A DNA stretch of 64,000 nt, from NCBI GenBank assembly GCA_963969345.1, contig OZ017769.1:1736001-1800000 (forward strand), given 5' to 3'. Under the pieces are notes generated by a model. It made no database searches, was not told where the DNA came from, and was given only the letters and a program-made list of their open reading frames with translations. The DNA is from Turbatrix aceti. Lineage: Eukaryota > Nematoda > Chromadorea > Rhabditida > Panagrolaimidae. A program made the position numbers and the translations under genes. This document shows positions 1 to 10,092 of the stretch, piece after piece (positions within the stretch are counted from its first letter, which is position 1; each line of letters opens with the position of its first letter).

Positions 1-51
1 TGAGCAAGCGCGCTTGCGATTAGTGCGCTGTTGTGGAATAGTGTGCATTTT

Positions 52-1932
52 GGGATTACATAGGGAGAACCGAAAGTATAGTTTGGCTCCACCCATGCGG
101 CCGCTGCGTCTCTCGCTGAATGGCTGCAGCCATGGCTGCGAGCGTGTGTCTGACTCTCTCTCTTCTCCCTTGTCTTTTCACCACCGCGCTGCGCGCGTTC
201 GCTGGTTCGAATTAATGTCAAAAAAAGCGAATTTTCGTTCAAATTTGAATTTTTGTATTGTTTCAAGTCGGATTAGTGATCGTCATGATATTTAAAGCAT
301 TTTGACCCAAAATGGGATTTTTTGAACCAATTTTGGCAAAAATCGAGTAGGGTACGGTAGAAAAAACGCCAGAGGGTTCAAAATAATGATAGCAAGCTGA
401 AAATTTCAGTATAGACTAAAAACTAAATTTCCTTTCGAATGGAGTACTCAGTTTTGTGATATCGATTCGATAAATGGCCGAAAAAACGGTTTTTTTCGGA
501 AATTTGAAAATTTAGGAACTTTTTAGAACTTTGATCAAAAAGTGAATATCACCAATGGAAAGAGCAGTATCTTTTTTATCCAGAGCCAAATTTTCAGATT
601 TTTACCATATCGCATGGGCATACGGTAGCGATTCTCCCGAATCCTACTTGTTCCAACGCCTGAGGCAATGAGGTGAAGCATTGCTTAACAACGGGAGATA
701 GCACATCTTGTACGACATTCTTCGGTCTACAAAATGATGTAACTCTCGAATTTTTATCTATTTTTTTTGGCTTCACAATATTAATTCGCGCAACATACAC
801 TCATTTTTGGTACCAATTTTCCGACAATCGAGATCGAAAAAGTGGGGTATAGGGGAAAAATAGCCGTCGAGCGAGTTTTGGGGTGTTATGGCATGAATCT
901 CGACTCTGGACGTAGAAAACACTGTAGAATGCAAAAATTATATTATTTTGTTCCTAAAGGTTCGAAAAAGTTCCGAAAACTGTTTTTTTTTCGAAAATTT
1001 GAATGTTTAGGAACTTTTTGGTCCAACTTAAGAAAAATGGATATCACCGCCAAATTCAGAATTTAATTTTACCCCGGTACTGAAATTTTCAGCAACATTT
1101 GTTTCCAACTGAGCCTATGGCGATTTTTTTCCCAAACCCCACTTTTTCGATTTCGATTGTCGGAAAATTGGTACCAAAAATGAGTGTATGTTGCGCGAAT
1201 TAATATTGTGAAGCCAAAAAAATAGATAAAAATTCGAGGGTTACATCATTTTGTAGACCGAAGAATGTCGTACAAGATGTGCTATCTCCCGTTGTTAAGC
1301 AATGCTTCACCTCATTGCCTCAGGCGTTGGAACAAGCAGGATTCGGGAGAATCGCTACCGTATGCCCATGCGATATGGTAAAAATCTGAAAATTTGGCTC
1401 TGGATAAAAAAGATACTGCTCTTTCCATTGGTGATATTCACTTTTTGATCAAAGTTCTAAAAAGTTCCTAAATTTTCAAATTTCCGAAAAAAACCGTTTT
1501 TTCGGCCATTTATCGAATCGATATCACAAAACTGAGTACTCCATTCGAAAGGAAATTTAGTTTTTAGTCTATACTGAAATTTTCAGCTTGCTATCATTAT
1601 TTTGAACCCTCTGGCGTTTTTTCTACCGTACCCTACTCGATTTTTGCCAAAATTGGTTCAAAAAATCCCATTTTGGGTCAAAATGCTTTTAATATCATGA
1701 CGATCACTAATCCGACTTGAAACAATACAAAAATTCAAATTTGAACGAAAATTCGCTTTTTTTGACATTAATTCGAACCAGCGAACGCGCGCAGCGCGGT
1801 GGTGAAAAGACAAGGGAGAAGAGAGAGAGTCAGACACACGCTCGCAGCCATGGCTGCAGCCATTCAGCGAGAGACGCAGCGGCCGCATGGGTGGAGCCAA
1901 AACTATACTTTCGGTTCTCCCTATGTAATCCC
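52..1932. mobile_element. Large foldback (inverted-repeat) element
   Basis: Bases 52-848 reappear reverse-complemented at 1136-1932 with only scattered differences, giving two arms of about 800 bp around a spacer of about 290 bp. Outer ends read GGGATTACATAG and CTATGTAATCCC; flanking sequence outside differs. The arms carry a short open frame on each strand, but as the two copies are the same DNA this is not independent evidence of coding. The spacer contains a degenerate copy of an arm segment (TTTAGGAACTTTTT near 1007-1020 and near 511-524). No transposase is visible. Most likely a non-autonomous foldback element or a recent inverted duplication; no target-site duplication was found. Confidence 0.8.
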
Positions 1933-2153
1933 GTGCATTTTATTCTCACAGACGCATTATTGTGGGCTTTTATTCTGCAGAAGCCATGGTATGCAACTAC
2001 GCGTCCGGTTTGCGTGGTGTGCCCCAATTGTCCCCCAAATGCGAGTGCGGGTGCGGGTTGTCCGAAAAACAGCACGCACATAATTTTGTACGATAAAAAA
2101 ATAAAAATAAAAAACTCGTAGAATAATATTCTATATTATAGAAAAAACATCTT

Positions 2154-2354
2154 TGACAAACAAATTTTAATTATGAAAAAGTTTCAACAGTTTTGAACCC
2201 GTTCGTTTCGTCGCCTGAAGCTTCGGACCATCGTAATGTTTGGGAGACTTTGATCGACGAAGTGTGCTGTTTCTGATCTGTGAAAAGCCCGATTTCTGGC
2301 GTCTGCTGACCTCGGAATCGCTCGAATACATCCTCGAAGGAAAAGGCGATCGCA
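2154..2354 (-). pseudogene. Copied 3' end of the RASL12-like gene
   Basis: About 200 bp match the last coding part and the start of the 3' UTR of the GTPase gene at 17426-18850 (matching 17413-17615) with a few percent differences. The translated tail, including the RRQKSGFS and KRTGSKLLKLFHN stretches, is intact except for one Leu-to-Gln change and a TAA instead of TGA stop. Homology ends abruptly near 2354, before any GTPase motif, so this is a dead fragment and not a gene. Both copies have the same orientation, 15 kb apart. Confidence 0.8.
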
Positions 2355-3337
2355 GAGCGTATCGCTCAGTTCGCGCAAACTGAAAAAAAGTGGCTACAAA
2401 AATATTAACATGCAAATGTTTGTTTAGATTGATAATGTCATCGATTAAGCACATTCTTGCAAACATTTTGATGCCATTTTTGAAAAAAAAATTATTATGA
2501 GTTTCGCTGCATATTTTCAAAAACCGACATTTTTAAAAACGTTTATGATAATTTCACAAAAAGTTTTCTGTATAGAATTCTAAAATTTTTTTGACAGATG
2601 CATACGATGTTGAAGAAGGTATTTTACGCCTTGGTTAGAACGCTTCCCCATGGAATTTTGAAGATGCGCGATCCCGCCTAAAATAACGCCGTCATTTCAC
2701 GCAGGCACGTGATTTTTTCTTTTTCTTTTATGCATGAACATTACACTGCATTACACTGCACTGGCACACAATGTCTTGCACGAGTGGCACGCTCGCTCAT
2801 GAGCTCATCCCTGGGAAAATGGTCAAACAGTCCCGATAACAATTTCTTTCCTTTTTTTAGATTTATTTACTTTTCTTTTCATTTGAGTTTGCTTTTCTTT
2901 TTTTATGCACAGGGCAAAAAATATGTAACTGATAAAGACAATGAGTCACTAAAAAAAGAGGAGGCGAAAAATAAAATTATGTCACTATCTTGTGCAATTG
3001 CACAGAATGATCTGAAAATGGAATCACTTGAGAAATGACGATTCTAATAAAGCCATTTTTTGGAGCAAAAAAATCATTTTTTACATGCAAAGGGGCATGC
3101 GAATGGTTTAATTAAAATTTTTATGCTTTCTGGCAAAGTCTTTCAACATTGCAGTTGGATACAGCGCATCTGAAAGTAAACGTCATTTTCCATAATTTGT
3201 TTTTAAAAAATATATTTATAAAAATTAAAGCAACGAAAAAAGTTGAAAAATTCGAAATTGTGAAAATCGAAGTTGAAAAATTCGAAATGGTGTCACAAAA
3301 GCAGCGAACATAAGAAAATATACAGTGGGGTGCGCGT
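2355..3337. other. Gap without a supported gene
   Basis: AT-rich. The segment around 2650-2705 (TTTTGAAGATGCGCGAT, then a CCGCCTAAAATA motif and CACGCAGG) recurs in similar form at about 14620-14675, so it is part of a dispersed repeat. A possible exon follows a CACAG acceptor at 2917 (about 42 codons, Lys/Glu-rich, stop at 3038), but nothing joins to it. Confidence 0.4.
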
Positions 3338-3721
3338 CAAGGAGGGGCGAACGTCCGTGTTCATTCGAGTTCGTTCGCGAACAAATTCAAATTTTCGAGT
3401 TGCAAATAAAGATGAATTTTCCAAACAGATAAACAAACAGAAATTAGGTAAAATCGGTTTAATATTTAGTGCCGAAATCGATAATATTTGGCAAAAATGG
3501 ATAATAGTGTAGGAAAACTGTCATAGAAAACGTGGAAACGCATTGTACCGAAGCTTGTGTTTTTCTGCCCAATTTGAGCAAAAGTTTGCATAAAATATAT
3601 GTTCGTTCGCCGTTGGCAAACACGGACAAAAATGTTTGTGTTCGTTCGATTTATCGGATAAAATGAACAAAGCGTTCGTATTCGCTCGAGAACAAAAAAA
3701 ACGAATGTTTGCCCATCCTTG
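3338..3721. mobile_element. Foldback/MITE-like element with CAAGG ends
   Basis: Imperfect terminal inverted repeats: CAAGGAGGGGCGAAC at the left, its near reverse complement GTTTGCCCATCCTTG at the right, with repeated TTCG-rich subterminal sequence. Length 384 bp. No clear target-site duplication and no coding capacity. Confidence 0.5.
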
Positions 3722-3971
3722 AACGGCGGAAAATCTTCACTGGATAATTTTCTGTAAACAATCAAAATGTAACACCAGAAAAATGATTTGACAACACTGA
3801 TTGTAACGTGTGGTAGTTATTTAGTTTTTTTCCGGATTTGCTGCTACTTTTTACATTTATCTTTGTCGTTGTTGCAACGAAGTTTACAAAACTTTACTAT
3901 TGACCACCATCGTTTTTTTTCATGCATACTTGTAAACATCAACGGATTCAATAGCAATGTGTACCTTAAAA

Positions 3972-4300
3972 TAGTAATTTATGTATTTATTTATTTATTT
4001 CACCATTTCTCAGTGGTTAGTTTTCATTAGACCAAATGTTAGGAGGCACAAATGATGTCCACGTAGGCGTAAATGTCCGGATTCGTTTTGGTCGCGTAAA
4101 AATGATACCTTAATATTAGTAATAATCGTCGTCTATCGTTGTCTGACTATCTCAACACTCAACTCCGCTCTAACCACGAACTATCTCTCCCCCAATCGCA
4201 CTCTTGGAAACATGCCTCAGGACTTCACGACTTTCTGACTCCGAAGTCCACGTCGCCATCCGTCCACAGAGGTAGACGTCCCATGGAATCGCATTATGAT
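3972..4300 (+). repeat. Left member of an inverted repeat pair around the 6.05 kb gene
   Basis: Sequence from TTTATTTATTTCACC through ATGATGTCCACGTAGGCGTA matches, in reverse complement, 6870-6968. A second shared motif (GTAGACGTCCCATGGA, about 4271-4286) is in direct orientation with 6771-6786. The pair brackets two MITEs and gene C. Confidence 0.55.
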
Positions 4301-4322
4301 ATATTGTATGTATGTAATATAG

Positions 4323-5057
4323 CAGAGATGGCAGATCAGATCATTTGCTCATGATCTGATCTGGATTATCTGCGATCTGATCAGAGATGGCAGATCAGAT
4401 CACTTTTTGGATCAGATCAGCTCATAGATCAGATCAGATCAGGTCAGATCACAGATAATCCAGATCAGATCACTCGGAATTCGGAAGTTCCCGAGAACAC
4501 TGGTTTCGACGCGAAAAGTGAAATATAAATTTTTTTGTTGAGAACTATCGTATTCTTCGAAAAACAAGCAATGCGGACGTGTTTTAAGTTTAAAAATTTT
4601 AAATTTCTAGTGATCTGATCTGAATTATATGTGATCTGATTTGGATTATCTGTGATCTGATCTGAATTCCACGTGATCTGATCTAGATTATCTGTGATCT
4701 GATCAGAAATTCCGAGTGATCTGATCTAGATTATCTGCGATCTGATCTGATCTGATCTGACTCGACCCAGCCCAAAATCTCGGAATTTAGGGTTCAGGTT
4801 CTCGAGAACACTGGTTTCGACGCGAAAAGTGAAATATAATTTTTTTTTGTTGAGAACTATCGTATTCTTCAAAAAACAAGCAATGCAAATTTTAAATTTC
4901 TAGTGATCTGATCTGAATTATCTGTGATCTGATCTGGATTATCTGTGATCTGATCTGAATTCCGAGTGATCTGATCTGGATTATCTGTGATCTGACCTGA
5001 TCTGATCTGATCTATGAGCTGATCTGATCCAAAAAGTGATCTGATCTGCCATCTCTG
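4323..5057. mobile_element. hAT-like MITE rich in GATCTGATC repeats
   Basis: Ends CAGAGATGGCAGATCAGATC and its exact reverse complement; the direct 8-bp repeat TAATATAG lies immediately outside both ends (4315-4322 and 5058-5065). Internally it holds many GATCTGATCT units and two direct copies of a block with GGTTTCGACGCGAAAAGTG (about 4500 and 4811). CAG...CTG ends plus an 8-bp duplication are the known hAT signature. No transposase, so non-autonomous. Confidence 0.9.
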
Positions 5058-5602
5058 TAATATAGTGCAATGAGAAGGACGGTAAATAAATAAAAGTAAA
5101 ATAAAATGACGTGTACAATATAAAAAAAAATTATAGTCCCTTTTTTTCTTGCATCATGAATCTGTTATCAAATTGTCGGCGAGAAAACTGCTATGTCGAC
5201 ACCGATTCGAATTTGAGTGTGTGCATTAGAGATCTTTTGATAATACCGCTGGCTGAAAGTCTGATGCGGGCATCACTGACACGTTTGATGTTGAGTGTCG
5301 CGTGATTCTTGTTGATCAAATAATCCAGCAGTCAGCCAATGATAAGCTGCGAACTCAAAAAAAAATCAGACATGCAAATACGGAAAGGCAGCACGTACCA
5401 GAGATAAGCAAACATTGTTTTTTTTTCTATTCAGTTTAATTGGGCCGGAGCAAAAAAACAACAACCTGCCCCTGCAGGGGCCCCTGGTCGGCATTTATGC
5501 AGTTATTAAAAAATGCCGTTGTGCAAAGCTCTCACAGCGGCTCGAAGTCGAATGTGTTGTTCAACTGTCAAAAAATAAGATGAAAGTGAATGCTGTTGTT
5601 AT

Positions 5603-5741
5603 CAGGGTTCTCAACGGGCCGGTTTTTTTTTTCGGTCCGGGCCGGGCCGGGCTTGCAAAATTGATTTGGAAAAAAAAGAGAAAAAAAAGAAGAAAAAAAA
5701 TGTGGCCCGGCCCGGGCCGGGCTGGCCCGTTGAGAACCCTG
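5603..5741. mobile_element. hAT-like MITE, GC-rich hairpin
   Basis: 139 bp. Terminal inverted repeats CAGGGTTCTCAACGGGCC / GGCCCGTTGAGAACCCTG, subterminal GGCCCGGGCC blocks, purine-rich loop. Flanks GTTGTTAT and ATTGTTAT match at 7 of 8 positions, as expected for an hAT duplication with one later change. Confidence 0.85.
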
Positions 5742-5853
5742 ATTGTTATCAAACGTTAAAATTTGATATCGATAGATTTGTGTCCGCCCCTGTCTCTTTT
5801 TTTATTTAAAGGTTAAAAGCAACGGAGTTATTACATTCAGTTTGAGTATTAGG

Positions 5854-5973
5854 CAGAGTTGTCGACCGAGCCAAAATTGCCGAGCCGAGCATTCGAGCGA
5901 GTGGCTTGGCTCGCTCGGCTCGCTCGAATGCTCGAAATGCTCGGTTCGATGCTCGGCTCGGTCGACAACTCTG
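5854..5973. mobile_element. hAT-like MITE, GCTCG-rich hairpin
   Basis: 120 bp. Ends CAGAGTTGTCGACCGAGCC and GGCTCGGTCGACAACTCTG are reverse complements; the perfect 8-bp direct repeat GTATTAGG flanks it (5846-5853, 5974-5981). The inside is a run of GCTCGGCTCG-type units able to fold on itself. Confidence 0.92.
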
Positions 5974-6050
5974 GTATTAGGAGTGTTTAGTATAATTTTC
6001 TGATTTGTTTTAAACGCTTTTTAACGTGTGCTCTCAAACTTTTAGAAAAA

Positions 6051-6731
6051 ATGACTTACACCACTGTGGTAGACCAAATCTTAACCCCAAAATTCGAAAA
6101 TCCATGTTGTGTTCTGAGACTGAATTCAACATCTCAACATAAACCTAATGTGAGTTTACTTTTTATTAAAACGTAAAATAATATCAATAATGCAGAAGTA
6201 TATGAAAGCCGAAGCCGAGATTTTGAAGGCCAAAACGTATGCTAAAAACGAACAAGATTATCTTGTTGCTGAATCACTGTGGAATGCTGCATCTCTTGGG
6301 CTTACGTGTTTTGTTGATGACTGGAAATTGAAAGTTAATTTGAAATCAGAAGATCGAAAACATTTCTTTGCTGGTAAACTAAGTACAGATATTGGACTGT
6401 TGTACAGCAGTTGCGAAATGTAAGTTCATTTTTACAAAAATACCACTCATAGAATAAAAGTTTTTTAAAAAACAACAAAAAACAATTAGTGTAAATTAAT
6501 TAAAAGTAAAATTTTAGTAAAAATCTTGAATAAAAGTTAAAAAAAAAAAACAACGTAAAAGTAAAAAAAACGTAAAATAATTGTAGGATGCACAATAACT
6601 TTTATGAAGGATACTACGATTTCATCGCTCTAAAGATTGTTAGAAAAGATACCGAAAATTTTCTCAGTCAACTAAAAGACTACAAGTTAACACCCGCAAA
6701 GAAAACTGAGTTGGAAAACATTTTTTCGTGA
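6051..6731 (+). CDS. Short member of the zinc-knuckle family (gene C), knuckles missing
   Basis: Three exons: 6051-6149, 6196-6419, 6587-6731 (155 aa), all with GT/AG borders and continuous phase; the ATG is 5 nt after a TTTAG acceptor. From about residue 34 it aligns with the middle of genes A (11.4 kb) and B (15.1 kb): a helical block with shared pattern M-x3-A-x4-K, then NFYEG and LKDYKLT, which match QFYKE and LKDYKLG of gene B. It stops exactly where A and B continue with PCLFC and the zinc knuckles. The two exons seen in A and B (exons 3 and 4) are fused in one here. Function unknown. The first 33 residues do not match A or B clearly. Confidence 0.7.
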
Positions 6732-6754
6732 TAAACTAAATCTATTGTGAAAAC

Positions 6755-6968
6755 AATTCATCCACAGAAGTAGACATCCCATGGAGTAGAGTTAATTTGG
6801 TTTCAACAAGACGAAAACCAGACCACAGCGACGATGGAAAGAAGAAATTGCGATCCAATCGGATCGAGACATCTACGCCTACGTGGACATCATTTCTACC
6901 TTTTAACATCTGATCTAATGATAAATAACCACTGAGTAATGGTGAAAATAAATAAATAGATAAATAAA
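6755..6968 (-). repeat. Right member of the inverted repeat pair
   Basis: Contains CTACGCCTACGTGGACATCAT and AATAAATAAAT in reverse-complement agreement with 3972-4080, and the direct motif GTAGACATCCCATGGA. It begins about 25 bp after the stop of gene C. Confidence 0.5.
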
Positions 6969-7419
6969 ATGTAGTGTGGTGCTAACCATTGAAAAAGACA
7001 GAAAAAAAATAAATTGTAAAAACAGTAGAACAAGGGGGCAAAAACGGGACTGGCACGCTACCGCCCCGACCTTGACTAACCGAGTCATAAACGTAGACTC
7101 TACGCTCACAAAAAAATATATCTAAATGTAAGTAGATATGTCTATAAAGAGTTATAGACATAACTATGACTTCAGCACCTGATACACAAAACTATAAATC
7201 GGAGCACCGTATAGACAAAACTATAAATCAAACAAGCTTGGCAAAGCGTGTCAAACACGTTTTCATTGCTTTTGATTTTCAGGCTTCCCTTCCCGCTTCG
7301 CGGCATCCGCTGAGTATTACTTTTTGGCACGTTCAGGCATTCGTTTACTAACAAAATAAATAAATAAATGACAAAACATAAAACAAAACAAAAAAATGAA
7401 AGCATCGTCGAAGTCTTCT

Positions 7420-7847
7420 TCATTTTTCTCTGTGAAGCATCGTGGACTTGGCTTTTGCTTGGATGATGCGGTAAATGGTTGTAGCTGGGTCAGGATTGAA
7501 GTCATCTGAAAGTCTCGAGGCACCACTGAAAACAAATCAAACCCTGAAACTTTTCTGCCCCAAAATTTGATGTCAACTGCCTTTCAACCGTTTTTTTTAC
7601 CTTTTTTGCAATTGTGAAGCCAAATCTTGGCACCCCAGCTGTCGCAGCGCAATCCTACCTAACAAATTGCAGAACTCTCATGGCACAATCGCATGAAAAG
7701 GAAAGAAAATGGTTGAAACTTGGTTGGTATACAAAAAATAGTAAAAACACCCAAAAACTTGGAAAAATTCAAAAACCTACGTCGGTGGAAGAGCTCGGAT
7801 AAAGTTGTCGATAGGTTGTACACGCTGGAGGATGTCGCCGGATGAGT
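7420..7847 (-). CDS. Possible 3' end of an unrecognised gene (three exons)
   Basis: On the minus strand, 7847-7781, 7676-7601 and 7525-7420 can be joined through GT/AG borders with consistent phase (1, then 2) into about 82 codons ending in TGA. The product includes FCNLLGRIALRQLGCQDL and LSDDFNPDPATTIYRIIQ, which look like amphipathic helices with ordinary amino-acid composition. Acceptors are TTTGTTTCAG, an imperfect one at 7677-7680, and TTTGTTTTCAG. No start exon could be found upstream and I do not recognise the family; a helical, death-fold-like domain is a guess only. It may be a gene remnant. Confidence 0.35.
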
Positions 7848-9300
7848 CTGAAACAAAAACAAAATAAATCAAGCCAAAAAAAACAACAATTGCAACTCGC
7901 CCGAAGAAAATAACATAGACAAAAAAATAACAAAGTTCGGCTGAACAAGCCGAGCGCTGCGACGCAACATTCGTGTTGAGACTCCTCTCCTCAACAACGG
8001 AAAAGTCGCAGATCGCGCAAGTTGTGAAATTATGTATTTGGACGAAATTTATATCTAAATTCGAAAACTTTGGTTTTTGAATTGATATTTAAAAGTTTTT
8101 TATTGTGAAAAAATAGAATCGAGCATTGTCGTTCGAACTTCTCTATTCACGTTTTTCAAAATTTTCATTTTTGCCAAAATTGAAGGAGGTGTACTAGAAA
8201 ATTCATTACTTGGTAACAAATAAAGTTATACATGCAGTTCAAAATGATTTCGAAGCACAACAAAATTCTCTATCTAGTAAAAATATGCACATGCTTCAAA
8301 ATAATTTTCAAATGCCTGAAAAACTCAAACTTCTAAAACTTTTGCCTGAAAAATGAATTTTCGAAACTTTTTCGAAGTGTAATCCAAAAACTAAAATCAG
8401 AATCGGATTCTACAGTATCTTTTACATCTGGATTGATTGTTTCAGAATTTTATATTTTTTCCGTGCGCCAGTGCAAATTTTCTCCTGAACCTCCCTTTTT
8501 TTGTTGAGCAAACACCAAAATTTTTCAAAGTAGGGTTCGGTAAAAAAATCGGCATGGATCGCGTTCGAAATGCATTTACGCGAAAAAGTAGGATCCGGGG
8601 CAGAAATGAACGCTGAAGCGAATGGCGTACTCCGTTTTTTAAATTGAGTTCTAAAAAGTTCCGAAAACCTAATTTTTCTCAGAAATTTCATTTTTTTCGA
8701 AACTTCTAAGGTGATAAGGTATACTTTTTTATTTAAAATCAGTTAGAGAATTTTGTTTCGCTTCAGAATTGCTTTTGTTTGCCTTCATAGCTAATTTTGT
8801 TTATGCGCCGCGATTTTTCTACCATACCTCCTTCGATTTTGTTAATTTTGAACGAATTAAAAAAAAGAATTATGTCAGCATAAAGAACACCCTTGAATCT
8901 GTCTGTAAACAAAATTTCATAAAAAAAACTGAATTTTGGGCTGAGTTACAATTTTTTTAAATTTGATTTGAAATCCTCATCGCGAAAGTTCATTGACTCG
9001 TGCGCAACATGCGAAAGCGTCGGCAGTCGCGACCTTCCCCCTGATTTTTCTTGAGATATTTGCGCTCGTTTATATACTTTTGTCTATAGCCGATTGAAAA
9101 AAATGAAGATGCATTGCTGGTTCTATACTTTTGTCTACTCCGAATTGTAGACACTGTGTATAAAAGTGTTTTATAGATGTGACTATAAACGAAATTTTTT
9201 TGTGAGCGTGGATCAAGTGTATCAAGTTGACTCTTACAACACATTGATACTGCAATATTGTAATTTTTATGTGTATTTGACACATTACATTTACTACTTG
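7848..9300. other. Repeat debris, no gene
   Basis: 8400-8720 has TTCTAAAAAGTTCC and neighbouring motifs resembling the arms of the 52-1932 foldback, suggesting an old relative. 9150-9215 (CGAAATTTTTTTGTGAGCGT) is in reverse-complement agreement with 7085-7110. Only short open frames. Confidence 0.4.
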
Positions 9301-9304
9301 ATCT

Positions 9305-9640
9305 TAAAAGACAGTCTGCGAGCCGATTTACATTCGACGATCCCTCAATTTTTACACTTTCAAATGTTTTGAGTCTAAGTTGTTGAGAACCCTAAGAGCA
9401 GTCTATAACCGCAATATTAGATTTTTTAAAAATCGGTTTCCGGTGATTTGGCTTCAGAAAAACGAATGTCACGCGCTTCGTTTCAGAGCAACAAATCTGA
9501 AAATGTGGTTACGGAGGTTTCGGAGAACAGGAAACACGATGGAATACTCAAATTTAAACAAAACAACTGCAAATATTTTTTATTGAATTTTGCCGTCACA
9601 AAAATCGGCTTTATCACGCCTAAAAAAAATAATCACTCAT
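9305..9640 (+). repeat. Dispersed repeat with GCGAGCCGATTT / ACTTTCAAATG motifs, copy 1
   Basis: Starts TCTGCGAGCCGATTTACA, then TTTTTACACTTTCAAATGTTTTGA, a GAGAACCCTAAGAGCAGTCTA-like block and a closing ATTTTGCCGTCA segment. Related copies lie at 12112-12300 and 13215-13420, both inside introns of gene A. Confidence 0.55.
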
Positions 9641-9769
9641 TTTCATATATCCTTTCTGAAAGAGCGATTTTTTTGACTCAACATGTAGTTTCCGTTAGAA
9701 AAACGTAGTGTCTGGAATCACCTTTTAGGTCCCGATTTGTCGTCTTCGCCTTCGGAGGCAAAGGCGATG

Positions 9770-10092
9770 TTACACTGTTCGTGAGTGCCCATGTCTCACA
9801 GCTGCAGATGACGGCAGGGGTGATGCACTGGTGGATGAGGCGGCATTTCAGGTTCATATTGACTCGTTGCGCGCGTAGGAAGTTCCGGTACTTGAAGTAG
9901 ATCTTCCGGCCGGCTGCAAGACGTCGTGAGATCTCTTTTTTATGGTTTCTCGGCCAGGAAACGAGTTGCCCGAGATATACGAACTCAGACATTCTTTCGA
10001 CCGGTCTACCGTTGAGGAAAATCTCTGCCTCGTCGCCGATGACGTTGGACATCCACTTAGCCTTTCCGACATTGATTTCCAAGCCGACCCCC
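9770..10092 (-). mobile_element. Truncated RTE-type non-LTR retrotransposon (reverse transcriptase fragment)
   Basis: About 105 codons read through the end of the reverse transcriptase domain: LEINVGKAKWMSN, FLNGRPVE, EFVYLGQ, EISRRLAAGRKIY, then CETWALT. These match the thumb-side motifs of RTE/craniofacial-development-protein-2-like reverse transcriptases. The catalytic palm is missing and the 5' side is cut at a C-rich tract (10088-10096). Not functional. Confidence 0.8.

Noticed and set aside
594..800. 68-codon open frame present in the foldback arm
   Set aside because: It begins at a non-ATG codon and its other-arm copy is the same repeat, with the frame not equally usable; no independent support.
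4323..5057. CRISPR-like or satellite array of GATCTGATC
   Set aside because: Units are irregular, without unique spacers, and enclosed by exact TIRs and an 8-bp duplication, so it is a MITE body.
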